Shown here in pieces: positions 42,156-50,526 of a DNA stretch of 64,000 bases. Made by a program: the position numbers and the translations under genes. The stretch comes from Fibrobacter succinogenes (GTDB lineage: Bacteria > Fibrobacterota > Fibrobacteria > Fibrobacterales > Fibrobacteraceae). Location of the stretch: contig CACXMH010000012.1 in assembly GCA_902768715.1 (NCBI GenBank), positions 1 through 64,000 on the forward strand, read 5' to 3'. Numbering within the stretch: the first letter of the stretch is position 1; each line of letters opens with the position of its first letter. A model generated the notes under the pieces. It had not been told where the DNA came from, did not search any database, and was given only the letters and a program-made list of their open reading frames with translations.

Positions 42156-43577
42156 ATGAATCAGAAAAACATTCTTTTCTATGCCCTATCGGCAGCAACA
42201 CTCCTTTTTTGGTCGGCCTGTACAGTCAAACACGCCGACGACGAAATCGCCATGCCCTGCTTCGGCGACCACTGCGAAAATCAAATAAATGACGATGACA
42301 GGGTTCTTTCCGTCGCCGAGCAGGAAATGCTGGAGAACTATTACATCCTCTCCGTCTATTTCATCGATTCCAAAAAAAAGCTCGATGACATTAACCTGTA
42401 TATAGGCCAAGGTGAAAAAGCAGGTTTTTCTCCCGAGTATTACGAATATCCCGACATCTACTATATGTATAGCATGATGGGAGACGATTATACCCTGTAC
42501 TTTGGTCCCTACTATGCCAGCAAATACGATTTTAGTTCTTCCACAGACCCCATATATAATTTGGGAGTCAGTCGAGAATCTATCGATTCAAAAGTATTCA
42601 TTACCCAGGTTTTCCAGGACGGTCCTGGCGACAAGGCGGGTCTCAAGGCGGGCGACACCATCCTATCCGTCGGGACTACCGAGCCTGGCGACGTCGGAGC
42701 ATTCGATAGACTTACTTCTGGGAAAGACGGCGACGAAATAAAGCTTCGCGTTTTGAGAGGGACGGATACACTGGACATTTCCGCACAACTGTTCTGCTAC
42801 CTGGAGCCTACCGTATTTGCCAGTTTCAAAGATTCCATTCCCGTTATCAAGATTACAAGCTTTGAAACCAACAGCGCCACCAATTGTGCCGATGCAAATG
42901 ACCAAAACTCCGCCAAGGGTACAAAATACGAGGTCCAGTCGATACTCAGCAAGACCAGTGGCCCTACAATTATCGACCTTAGGGGAAATCCGGGCGGTTC
43001 CATTCCAGAGTGCATTGGAGCCGCCGAACAATTCCTTTCCAAAGGGGACTCCATCGTCATTCTGGAGTCCACGACCGTAGCCCCCGACTCTGTCAGCCAG
43101 ATGATTATCACAGAACGGATCGTCGCTACCGAAGACGGCGTTGGAAAGGGGCGTTATGTCGTATTCTTGGCAGATTCTGCAACCGCAAGTTGTTCAGAAA
43201 TTTTATTGGCCGGCGTCACCCGGAATCTGAAATCCCCTATTGTCGGTCAACAAACCTACGGAAAGGGAATCGGCCAGTATTACATACCCACATACGCCGG
43301 AGGCTACAGCATTGTCACGTCCTTAAGAATAAGCGACAAGGACTTCGTAACCTATCACGACAAGGGTTTCTTGCCCGATTACGACATTTCCGACTCCTTG
43401 AAAGCCCTGGAAAAAGCTGTAGAAATAGCCAAGCTAGGAAAAGAAAAGAGAACCAAGGGTTATGGTACAAAGGACCAGGGACATTTCAAAAACGCCCTTG
43501 CCAAAAAAGCAGGATCCAAAAACGCCTTGCCTAGAGGCGGAGCGTACAAGATTATAAAGAATCCGCTGATGAAGTAG
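42156..43577 (+). CDS. S41-family peptidase lipoprotein (second of a pair)
   Basis: 473 residues, lipobox WSAC after a hydrophobic signal (ILFYALSAATLLFWSAC). It has a clear PDZ domain (YNLGVSRESIDSKVFITQVFQDGPGDKAGLKAGDTILSVG, about residues 127-170) and an S41 catalytic part with LRGNPGG, Ser in ATASCSEI and Lys in QTYGKGIGQYY. It is co-transcribed with the preceding paralogue and organised alike, so they arose by duplication. The C-terminal ~50 residues are basic. The substrate is unknown; it may process surface or secreted proteins. Confidence 0.9.
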   Translation: MNQKNILFYALSAATLLFWSACTVKHADDEIAMPCFGDHCENQINDDDRVLSVAEQEMLENYYILSVYFIDSKKKLDDINLYIGQGEKAGFSPEYYEYPDIYYMYSMMGDDYTLYFGPYYASKYDFSSSTDPIYNLGVSRESIDSKVFITQVFQDGPGDKAGLKAGDTILSVGTTEPGDVGAFDRLTSGKDGDEIKLRVLRGTDTLDISAQLFCYLEPTVFASFKDSIPVIKITSFETNSATNCADANDQNSAKGTKYEVQSILSKTSGPTIIDLRGNPGGSIPECIGAAEQFLSKGDSIVILESTTVAPDSVSQMIITERIVATEDGVGKGRYVVFLADSATASCSEILLAGVTRNLKSPIVGQQTYGKGIGQYYIPTYAGGYSIVTSLRISDKDFVTYHDKGFLPDYDISDSLKALEKAVEIAKLGKEKRTKGYGTKDQGHFKNALAKKAGSKNALPRGGAYKIIKNPLMK

Positions 43578-43780
43578 TGAGTTATGAGTTATGAGTTGTG
43601 AGGTGTGAGGTGTGAGGTGCGAGTCGTCATCCTCACACAGGTGAGGATCCGCTTACTGCAATCTAGCAGATCCTCGCCTTGGTTCGACTTCGCTCACCAC
43701 AGGTCGCGAGGATGACATCCCTCAAAGCGAAGCGACCTCAAGCCACTAGCCCCTAGATTCTAAGCCCTAAGCCCTAGCCC
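43578..43780 (+). repeat. Composite intergenic repeat between convergent genes, copy 3
   Basis: TGAGTTATGAGTTGTGAGGT array, a GTCATCCTCACACAG/GTGAGGATCC palindrome, CCGCTTACTGCAATCTAGCA, a GATCCTCGCC ... GCGAGGATGAC palindrome with the interior TTGGTTCGACTTCGCTCACC, CCTCAAAGCGAAGCGACCTC, and CCTAGCCCCTAATCC-type units. The second palindrome with its interior also occurs inside uvrB at 13202-13250. Confidence 0.85.
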
Positions 43781-45106
43781 CTAATCCACCACCCGCATGT
43801 GGACCATCACGTCGGTGGTGTCGTTTGCCTTTACAGCAGGTGCAGCCTGAGTTAGCTCGATTTCCTTGCGAATTTCTGACACCTGTTTCTTGAGCCGAGC
43901 AAGGCGGGCTCCTTCTAGCTTGGGCGTTGCAATCATGGTCTTGGAAAGCGGGTTTATCCAGGCACCGTTGGCGTCCTTGAATCCAAAATGCAAGTGGGGT
44001 CCGGTGCTACGGCCCGTAGAGCCAACCCGCCCGATGGCCTGGCCCGGGGAGACTTTTGCGCCTACAGCCACACCCCTAGACTGCAGGTGCATGTACCAGC
44101 TTACGGAATTATCCCTGTGCTTGATGGCAATCTTGTTACCGCTATATTCATCGTAGCCCGATACGGTCACGTTCCCCTCAGCGACAGCATGAACCACAGT
44201 GCCTGCAGGAGCGCCATAGTCCACACCATAATGAACCTTGCGCTGACCAGTAATGGGGTGAATTCTGGAACCAAAGGAACTGGTAATACGAAGGTGTTCC
44301 AGCGGGTAGCGAAGCCCGTCAAAAACCAAAGCGTCGCCCGCTTCGGTATAGTGGGCATTGTAGGAACTATTGGGGTCTTCATCCTCATAGCGGAAAGCTT
44401 CATGGTGGCCCACAATCCTCCCGTCAAATTCGGCGTAAATGACCTTACCGCCCACCCAGATGGAATCCTGATAGTAGGAATCTTCCAGAAGCACACGGAA
44501 CCGGTCTCCGGCGCGGGCCAGCGGGAACGCCACCTTGCACTGAAGCACTCCGCTCACAATACCCACCATACGGCCAGGGATTCCCACCTTGAAAAGGATT
44601 CCGTTCAGCGTGCTGCCTTCTTCCAAGGCGCCCTCGTAAACGGACTGTTTCTTGACCACGGGCTTTTCGATAAGCTGGTAAGTGAATCCAGTATCCGTCT
44701 TGCTCACCAGATGAACCGTTATGGGGTTCGGCGCATAACGAAACCGCTGTACCCTGCCTGTCGAATCCACGGAGACATAAAAAATTTCACCTACACGGAG
44801 TTTGAATTCTACGCTATCCTGCATGGCGGTATAAACCTTGCCAAGATCCTCCTCCCCATGACTTACCTGGGCCTTGAGCCTTGTAAACAAGTGAAAGGGG
44901 CCCTCCCCCGCACGAACGGTATCCCGAATGACCCGGACATTGTGGACCAGGGCTTCTGCCGATGCAATTTCGGCATTCAGGGAATCCACGCGCGCCTGCA
45001 AGCCCGCACGTTCCGTTTTTAGACTCTGGATAATTTCTTCTTCGTTACAGGCGATAAACGGTAACGACAAAAACAAGGAAAGAAAAGCACGCAAGAAGAA
45101 TCTCAT
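43781..45106 (-). CDS. M23-family (LytM) metallopeptidase lipoprotein
   Basis: Start moved to ATG 45106, which gives MRFFLRAFLSLFLSLPFIAC with a lipobox ending at Cys20; the open frame begins earlier but is not a signal. A coiled coil (about 25-55, LKTERAGLQARVDSLNAEIASAEALV) and a beta-rich region follow. The M23 domain has HYGVDYGAPAGT, WYMHL and GPHLHFGF; the Zn ligands are His and Asp of HYGVD and the second His of HLHF. The catalytic set appears complete, so a peptidoglycan DD- or DL-endopeptidase is expected. It may act in the outer envelope near the S41 pair it faces. Confidence 0.92.
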   Translation of the reverse strand: MRFFLRAFLSLFLSLPFIACNEEEIIQSLKTERAGLQARVDSLNAEIASAEALVHNVRVIRDTVRAGEGPFHLFTRLKAQVSHGEEDLGKVYTAMQDSVEFKLRVGEIFYVSVDSTGRVQRFRYAPNPITVHLVSKTDTGFTYQLIEKPVVKKQSVYEGALEEGSTLNGILFKVGIPGRMVGIVSGVLQCKVAFPLARAGDRFRVLLEDSYYQDSIWVGGKVIYAEFDGRIVGHHEAFRYEDEDPNSSYNAHYTEAGDALVFDGLRYPLEHLRITSSFGSRIHPITGQRKVHYGVDYGAPAGTVVHAVAEGNVTVSGYDEYSGNKIAIKHRDNSVSWYMHLQSRGVAVGAKVSPGQAIGRVGSTGRSTGPHLHFGFKDANGAWINPLSKTMIATPKLEGARLARLKKQVSEIRKEIELTQAAPAVKANDTTDVMVHMRVVD

Positions 45107-45186
45107 AAGGCAAATATACATAATATAAAGCGACGCGTAACCGACAAGTCGGAGCATTCGACGGCATCAAATTCTAAATTAAGGCC

Positions 45187-45777
45187 ATGCGGACTTGGCC
45201 AACTATTCAATCATTCCTGCTATGTAGTGCAGCAATCTTCATAAGTGCCTGCTCCGTAAATCTTGTACAAGGAGACGGAAACAACGAACCTCTAACCGTA
45301 CCAGTAAATGCTACGGCGAATTCAGCTCCGCTTTTCAGTAAAATACCCCTGATTCTCGGGAACGATACCCTGTGGCTTTCGGAAAGCCTGAGGAAAGAAT
45401 ACGACCGCGCCGCCAACCAGGATATTTACCCCCGTGACAAATGCAACGGTTCAGCAAGCATCCTGGCACAAGTGGCACAGAACACCGAAGCCACCCCCTG
45501 GAGTATTCCTTTATTCGCAATCCCTTTCTGGCCTATAATGCCCGTGGACGAAACCTGGACCTACACACTGAAAACGCAAATCTATTGCGACGGCGTGCTA
45601 GTCAAGCAGGCCGAATACAAGGAAGAAGAAACTGTCAAGGCCTATCTTTACGGCAAATTGCGCAGTGACCTTCTGAACAACGCCTCCAAGGATATGCACC
45701 GCAAGCTAGTCCAGAGGCTAGCCTTTGAACTGAACTACCCCTACAACGCCGACATGGGCGTGCGTAGCGATTACTAA
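45187..45777 (+). CDS. Lipoprotein of unknown function
   Basis: 196 residues with signal and lipobox ISAC (residue 22), then SVNLVQG. The mature part contains two Cys (DKCNGS, IYCDGV) that could form a disulfide, and a hydrophobic stretch (WSIPLFAIPFWPIMPVDE) around residues 110-125. It ends nine bases before rsmI on the same strand, so the two may be co-transcribed. Family not recognised. Confidence 0.75.
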   Translation: MRTWPTIQSFLLCSAAIFISACSVNLVQGDGNNEPLTVPVNATANSAPLFSKIPLILGNDTLWLSESLRKEYDRAANQDIYPRDKCNGSASILAQVAQNTEATPWSIPLFAIPFWPIMPVDETWTYTLKTQIYCDGVLVKQAEYKEEETVKAYLYGKLRSDLLNNASKDMHRKLVQRLAFELNYPYNADMGVRSDY

Positions 45778-45786
45778 ATTTGGGTT

Positions 45787-46473
45787 ATGGCTCATACCCT
45801 GTACATTGTAGCGACCCCTATCGGGAACATGGAGGACATCACCTACCGTGCGGTCCGAACCCTGAAAGAAGTACCCCTGGTACTTGCCGAAGATACGCGC
45901 CACACGCGAATCCTCTTCGACCATTTCGGGATTTCCACCCCCATGGAAGCCTACCACGACTTCAACAAGGAAGCCGTTACTCCAAAATACGTGAGCTACC
46001 TGAAAGACCAGGGAGACATCGCCCTGGTCAGCGACGCGGGCACTCCGGGCATCGCCGACCCTGCCTTCAACCTGGTCCGGGAATGCGTTCGCGAAGGTAT
46101 TGACGTGCGGGCGGTCCCCGGTCCCTGCGCCATGGTGACGGCACTGGTCAGTAGCGGTATGCCCACGGACCACTTTGCCTTCCAGTACTTTTCGCCCAAG
46201 AAGAGCGCCCAGCGCCTGCACCTTCTGGAAAAACTGAAAGACGAAGAAGCCACCCAGATTTTTTACGCCAGCCCCCATAACGTGGACAAGTTCGTTGCCG
46301 AAATCCAGACGGTCTTCGGGGACATCAAGATTGCCCTGATGCGGGAGCTGACCAAAAAGTTCGAGGAACACCTGATTGGCACTCCCGCAGAAATCCTCGC
46401 CCATTTCAAGAGCCATCCGCCCAAAGGTGAGTTCGTGCTGATTTTCAACCCGAAGGACAAAAGCGGGCTGTGA
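45787..46473 (+). CDS. rsmI: 16S rRNA (cytidine-1402-2'-O)-methyltransferase
   Basis: Tetrapyrrole-methylase fold of 228 residues; with RsmH it makes m4Cm1402 in the ribosomal P site. Diagnostic sequences: LYIVATPIGNMEDITYRAVRTL, VLAEDTRHTRILFDHFGI, ALVSDAGTPGIADPAFNLV, VPGPCAMVTALVSSGMPTDHFAFQYF, then LMRELTKKFEEHLIG. It is slightly shorter than E. coli RsmI (~286) because the C-terminal HTH-like region is absent. The following lnt gene is separated by a TAGGTTTTAGGGGCTAGGAT-type array. Confidence 0.95.
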   Translation: MAHTLYIVATPIGNMEDITYRAVRTLKEVPLVLAEDTRHTRILFDHFGISTPMEAYHDFNKEAVTPKYVSYLKDQGDIALVSDAGTPGIADPAFNLVRECVREGIDVRAVPGPCAMVTALVSSGMPTDHFAFQYFSPKKSAQRLHLLEKLKDEEATQIFYASPHNVDKFVAEIQTVFGDIKIALMRELTKKFEEHLIGTPAEILAHFKSHPPKGEFVLIFNPKDKSGL

Positions 46474-46514
46474 GATTAGGTTTTAGGGGCTAGGATCTAG
46501 GGGCTAGATAACTA

Positions 46515-48452
46515 ATGGCTGATTTTTTGAACAGACTGAAATCGTGGATTGGGGCATTACCTGGAATGTACCGGATTTTTCTCGGCATTCTGTTCGTGGC
46601 CGAATTAGGCCTCTATCTGGTCACTCCCGACGAGCCTGGGCTTTACTCCTGGAAACCCCAGTTTATCCCTTTCATTGTCGCCCTCCCGTTTCTCTTTGTC
46701 AAGAGCGTGCGTAAGCCGTTCAACCGTTTTGTCTATAGTTACGCCCTCATCTCTTTTGCCTTTCTCGCCCTAGACTACCTGGCAGGCGGTCATGCGGGAC
46801 TCATCCAGATTTCTGTGCTGTTCATCCCCTTCGGACTTTACCTGCTGTTCCGTTTTGGCGTGTGGAATTTCAAGAGGCTTCGCGAAAAGGATTCCCGGAC
46901 AGCGCTGTTGCTTTCTACCATTGCCTGGGGCGCCATGGCCCTGGCGTTTCCGCCGCTCCCCCTGGGGCCTGCCGCCCTGCTGTTGCTTGTGCCCTGGTTC
47001 ATCGCCATGAACCGCTACAGCCGTAGTTCAGCCATTTTTGCCACCTTCTGGTCGGGCATGGTCTATAACGGCATCAACTACTACTGGATTTTCAACGTCA
47101 TGAACGTGGAGACGGCTCCATCGGCCATTATCTTCTTGGGCGTGGTGCTGTTGGTGGCCTTCTTCAGTTTCTACAGCGTGGTAGCGGCTTTCGTCTATAC
47201 CCTCGTCAAGGATATCCGCATCAAGGGGTGTCCGATTTTCTGGGGACTCTACCCCGTGTTTTATGCCGGGCTTGAAATGACCCGCACCCGCGGGGACTTC
47301 GCCTTCCCCTGGAGCCACCTGGGCTACGTGTTCGGCAACTACCTGGAACTTTTACAGGCCCTTTCTATCATCGGAATCTTCGGCTACACCACCCTAATTG
47401 TGGCAAGCAACATGCTGGTTGCAAATGCTTTGGGCAAGCCTGGTCTAAAAGCCAAGTGGCCTTTTGCGTTACCCGTCCTGATTTTTGCGATTCTCCTTAT
47501 TCATGGAAAAATCACCTTGTCCGCTCCCGAAGCGGCACCCTTCTACGGAAGCGATGGGGAGCACACGCCCCAAATTGCCATGGTGCAGCCCTGCATTCAG
47601 CAGGGTGAAAAATGGAGCAAGGAGCGATACGACCGAATTATCGACAAGACCCTCGACATGGTCCGGGACAGTGTCAAAGACGGAACTGACCTGATCATTT
47701 TGGCAGAAACAGCTATACCGGACCACATCCGTAGGCAGCCCGCTACGATTGTCAGGCTGCACAATGTCGCAAGCAGCATGAACGCTAGCATTCTGGTTGG
47801 CGCACTTGATTTCAAACGCATCAAGGAACCTGGCGCCGTGCGTCGATACGAGGTGTACAACGCCTCGTTCCTGTTCAGCCCCAACGACGGACGTTTTCCT
47901 CAACGCTATATCAAAAAGCATCTGGTTCCTTTCAGCGAAAGGATTCCTTTCGACGACATCTTCCCTATTTTGAACTACGTGGACCTGGGCGAAGGGGACT
48001 TTGTTCCCGGAAAGGAAACTCCTGTTTATGGTCCTTTCTTGTGGACACCTTTTATCTGCTACGACGCCATCTTTGGAGACCTGGTGCGGGAAGCCATCCG
48101 TGCAGGTTCTAGGTTCATGGTGAACATCACCAACGACGGATGGTTCGGCAGGAGTACCGCCCCCTACCAGCACTTGAACCTGGTGCGTTACCGCACCATC
48201 GAAAACGGCATGCCGGCGGCAAGGCTTGCCAACAGCGGAGTGTCCGTATTTATAGATCAGTATGGTCACATGGACCTGAACACGCCTATTTTTGAAGACG
48301 CCGTCATCCAGCGCAAGATGCAGTTGAAAACCAGGGACACCCTGTACCAGCATATCGGCGATTATCTTGAAACCGCTCTGCTCTGGTTCTTTGCAATTTA
48401 CTTGCTAGCGGCAATCGGATGCCGATTGAGATTCTCGCCTACGCGAGAATAA
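46515..48452 (+). CDS. lnt: Apolipoprotein N-acyltransferase with N-terminal membrane extension
   Basis: Inner-membrane enzyme that N-acylates lipoproteins, the last step of their maturation. 645 residues against a usual ~510. The surplus is an N-terminal block of ~130 residues with four extra membrane helices before the normal start (LLLSTIAWGAMALAFPPLPLG). The nitrilase-fold domain has Glu in LAETAIP, Lys in KKHLVPFSERIPF and Cys in FICYDAIFGD. GDFAFPWSHLGY and NDGWFGRSTAPYQHL are standard. The last residues (SPTRE) and the stop are supplied by a GATTCTCGCC/GCGAGAAT palindrome. The many lipoproteins in this window are its expected substrates. Confidence 0.93.
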   Translation: MADFLNRLKSWIGALPGMYRIFLGILFVAELGLYLVTPDEPGLYSWKPQFIPFIVALPFLFVKSVRKPFNRFVYSYALISFAFLALDYLAGGHAGLIQISVLFIPFGLYLLFRFGVWNFKRLREKDSRTALLLSTIAWGAMALAFPPLPLGPAALLLLVPWFIAMNRYSRSSAIFATFWSGMVYNGINYYWIFNVMNVETAPSAIIFLGVVLLVAFFSFYSVVAAFVYTLVKDIRIKGCPIFWGLYPVFYAGLEMTRTRGDFAFPWSHLGYVFGNYLELLQALSIIGIFGYTTLIVASNMLVANALGKPGLKAKWPFALPVLIFAILLIHGKITLSAPEAAPFYGSDGEHTPQIAMVQPCIQQGEKWSKERYDRIIDKTLDMVRDSVKDGTDLIILAETAIPDHIRRQPATIVRLHNVASSMNASILVGALDFKRIKEPGAVRRYEVYNASFLFSPNDGRFPQRYIKKHLVPFSERIPFDDIFPILNYVDLGEGDFVPGKETPVYGPFLWTPFICYDAIFGDLVREAIRAGSRFMVNITNDGWFGRSTAPYQHLNLVRYRTIENGMPAARLANSGVSVFIDQYGHMDLNTPIFEDAVIQRKMQLKTRDTLYQHIGDYLETALLWFFAIYLLAAIGCRLRFSPTRE

Positions 48453-48480
48453 CGAATATCGTTTTGCAAAACAACACAGA

Positions 48481-49128
48481 CTACAGCAAAAGCTGCGGCG
48501 GCCAGTGGCCCGCCTTGGGGCGTTCCTTGAATGTTACCCCGGGCATAAGATCCTTGAGTTTCAACGTCTGGGCAGGCGGAACGGCCCTGTCCATACGGCC
48601 GTAAACCACTTCAATTCCACTGCAATCCTCTAGAGGCGTCGAAATCTTGTTGCCCGCCAGATAAGTAATGCCCTTGGCCAGTTTCTCGGCGTTCATCTTC
48701 TTGGCGCAGTTCATCCAGTCGTCTTGCCACTCGCCGAATTCGTCTTCGAACTGTTCCGCAAAAGAATTCAGGCCCGGTTCCGTAGTCGTCTGCATCTGCC
48801 TTGCCATAAAGTGCAGGTTCGTTTCGGTCCAGTCGCTGTCTTCGTCACAGAAGTCCGCATAAGGCGAAAGCAAAATCCATCGCTGTGCCGACGGTTTTTT
48901 CTTGTAGTGCATGAGCAAGAGAAACGCACCCATACCGGAGCCTACCACCACATCGGCCTTGGAAAGTCCAGGAATCTTGTAAGGGTCATCCAGGTTGTCC
49001 GCCATAGTCTCGTAGGGCACAAAGGTATGGTCGGCAGAAGACTCCACTTCTGTCAAGTCGTCTTGCCATAACGACAAGTCCGACGCCCAGTCAGGCAACC
49101 AAACCCACTTTTCACTCGACTTCGCCAT
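48481..49128 (-). CDS. Alpha/beta-hydrolase-like protein
   Basis: 215 residues, cytosolic. It opens with WVWLPDWASDLSLWQDDL, the typical first strand of a BioH-like hydrolase. The nucleophile elbow reads GSGMG (about residues 63-67), a candidate acid lies in VVYGRMDRAVPPAQT, and a His in KAGHWPPQ ends the triad. The elbow is preceded by VVV, as in active members. An esterase such as a pimeloyl-ACP esterase is possible, but the next biotin gene (birA) is 10 kb away and no other biotin synthesis gene is present. Convergent with lnt. Confidence 0.6.
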   Translation of the reverse strand: MAKSSEKWVWLPDWASDLSLWQDDLTEVESSADHTFVPYETMADNLDDPYKIPGLSKADVVVGSGMGAFLLLMHYKKKPSAQRWILLSPYADFCDEDSDWTETNLHFMARQMQTTTEPGLNSFAEQFEDEFGEWQDDWMNCAKKMNAEKLAKGITYLAGNKISTPLEDCSGIEVVYGRMDRAVPPAQTLKLKDLMPGVTFKERPKAGHWPPQLLL

Positions 49129-49249
49129 AACCCAGATTAATCACCCTTTACTAAGACACTCCTAAAACGGATTTCTCTATAGAAAGATATATAGTGAAAT
49201 CAAGAAAAGAACATTTTTTTTGATTTTTTTTACTTTATGAGATAGATAT

Positions 49250-49864
49250 ATGCTTTTTGGCCGAAATTTCAGCATTTTTTTGATATTTATCACACTTTGC
49301 GCTTGGGGCGTATCCACAGCCGCCCCACTGAGACTTCATGACGAGAATAGAGTCCTAAGTGCAACCCAAACCCATTATTTTGAAAAACTGTCCAAAGAAC
49401 TAGAACAAAAAGCCGGATTCCGCCTGTCTGTAGTTCTGCTGGAAGACAGCCGGAACAAGCGAGATTTTTCGCCTGACAGTAACGAGATTCTTCTTTATAC
49501 GGCTTTCGTGCAACATTTGCATCATGTCCAACTCGGGAAAAATCTGGAGTCTTTCCTTCCGAAAAGCACCATCGAAAAGCTCCAACAGGAATACCTTTTC
49601 CCGGAATACAAGTCCGCCAGATATGACAAGGGCACATTACTGCTTGCCTACCACCTGTCAAACGAACTTGCAAAAGCAAAGGGCAAGACATTGGCTACAG
49701 AGCCTCCGGAATTTGAAAGCGCCGGCAGCCTCAATGCGGCAGGCTGGGTGTTTGTCGCATTCATCTTTTCGCTGGTGTTTTACGCCCTGTACAAAAGGGG
49801 ACGCCGCACCAGCGCCGTTTCCACCAGCAGGCGATTCCATTACGGACGGTTCGGCTGGAGGTAG
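49250..49864 (+). CDS. TPM-domain-like membrane protein
   Basis: 204 residues: a signal peptide or N-terminal helix (to about 27), then a periplasmic alpha/beta region (LHDENRVLSATQTHYFEKLSKELEQKAGFRLSVVLLED ... LGKNLESFLPKSTIEKLQQEYLFPEYKSARYDKGTLLLAYHL). This has the order of the TPM (YgcG) domain but is divergent and lacks most of its acidic metal residues. A membrane helix near 168-188 and a short basic tail follow. It starts a small plus-strand group with the two following genes. Role unknown. Confidence 0.6.
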   Translation: MLFGRNFSIFLIFITLCAWGVSTAAPLRLHDENRVLSATQTHYFEKLSKELEQKAGFRLSVVLLEDSRNKRDFSPDSNEILLYTAFVQHLHHVQLGKNLESFLPKSTIEKLQQEYLFPEYKSARYDKGTLLLAYHLSNELAKAKGKTLATEPPEFESAGSLNAAGWVFVAFIFSLVFYALYKRGRRTSAVSTSRRFHYGRFGWR

Positions 49865-49869
49865 TTTTT

Positions 49870-50496
49870 ATGAAAAGAATATTGAGTGTTCAGGAATTAA
49901 AGCAGTCTCCCTGGCCCGGCAGATTTACGGAAACTTTCGGAGCAAACCTAGTTTCCGCATTCCTTTACGGGGACTGTCTGGAAGAAGGATTTAGCGCCCT
50001 GGAAAGGCCCTGGACCGTGGCCTTCATATTGAAAGATGCTTCTGCTACGGAGGTCGACAAGCTCAAATCCTGGAGCAAGAAGGCCTTGCGCGAAGGGGTA
50101 GAATTCTCCTATGTTTTTTCCAGTGCCGAGACCCTCTCGAACCTGGAAACTTTCCCGCTGGAATTCCTGGAAATGTCCTGCCGGAACCAGGTCCTGTGCG
50201 GTATCACTCCTCTAGAAGGGTTCAGCCCCAACCGGGAAGCCCTTGCGACGCAGTGCCTGCGGGAATGGAATGCATTCCTGTTCCACAGGCGTCTTGACAC
50301 CAAGCCCAATGCTGCCGACTACATGCAGGAACTCTCGTCTCTGCTAAGCGGCATCTACTACCTGAAAAACGGGAACTATCCTGAAAAATGGCAGCAGGTT
50401 CTCGACACTTTCCCGGAACTCAAGTCGTCGGGAAACCTGCTGGACGCCTTGCAGAACACCATAACAAAAATATGCACTTGCCACCATCATCCCTAA
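49870..50496 (+). CDS. Nucleotidyltransferase-fold-like protein, probably inactive
   Basis: 208 residues, five bases after the TPM-like gene. FGANLVSAFLYGDCLEEGFSALERPWTVAFIL has the shape of a minimal nucleotidyltransferase (hydrophobic strand, LYG[SD], then a D-x-D strand), but the catalytic GS and the Asp pair are missing. The C-terminal half (from about 115) is helical, with LREWNAFLFHRRLDTKP and YMQELSSLLSGIYYLK, as in HEPN-like or kanamycin-type partners. It ends CTCHHHP. Function not assigned. Confidence 0.5.
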   Translation: MKRILSVQELKQSPWPGRFTETFGANLVSAFLYGDCLEEGFSALERPWTVAFILKDASATEVDKLKSWSKKALREGVEFSYVFSSAETLSNLETFPLEFLEMSCRNQVLCGITPLEGFSPNREALATQCLREWNAFLFHRRLDTKPNAADYMQELSSLLSGIYYLKNGNYPEKWQQVLDTFPELKSSGNLLDALQNTITKICTCHHHP

Positions 50497-50526
50497 TACC
50501 TACCACCTATAACCTACAACCTGTTA

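Noticed and set aside
48481-49128. Assigning bioH to the alpha/beta hydrolase
   Set aside because: Triad-like motifs fit many hydrolases and no biotin synthesis genes are adjacent, so no gene symbol is given.
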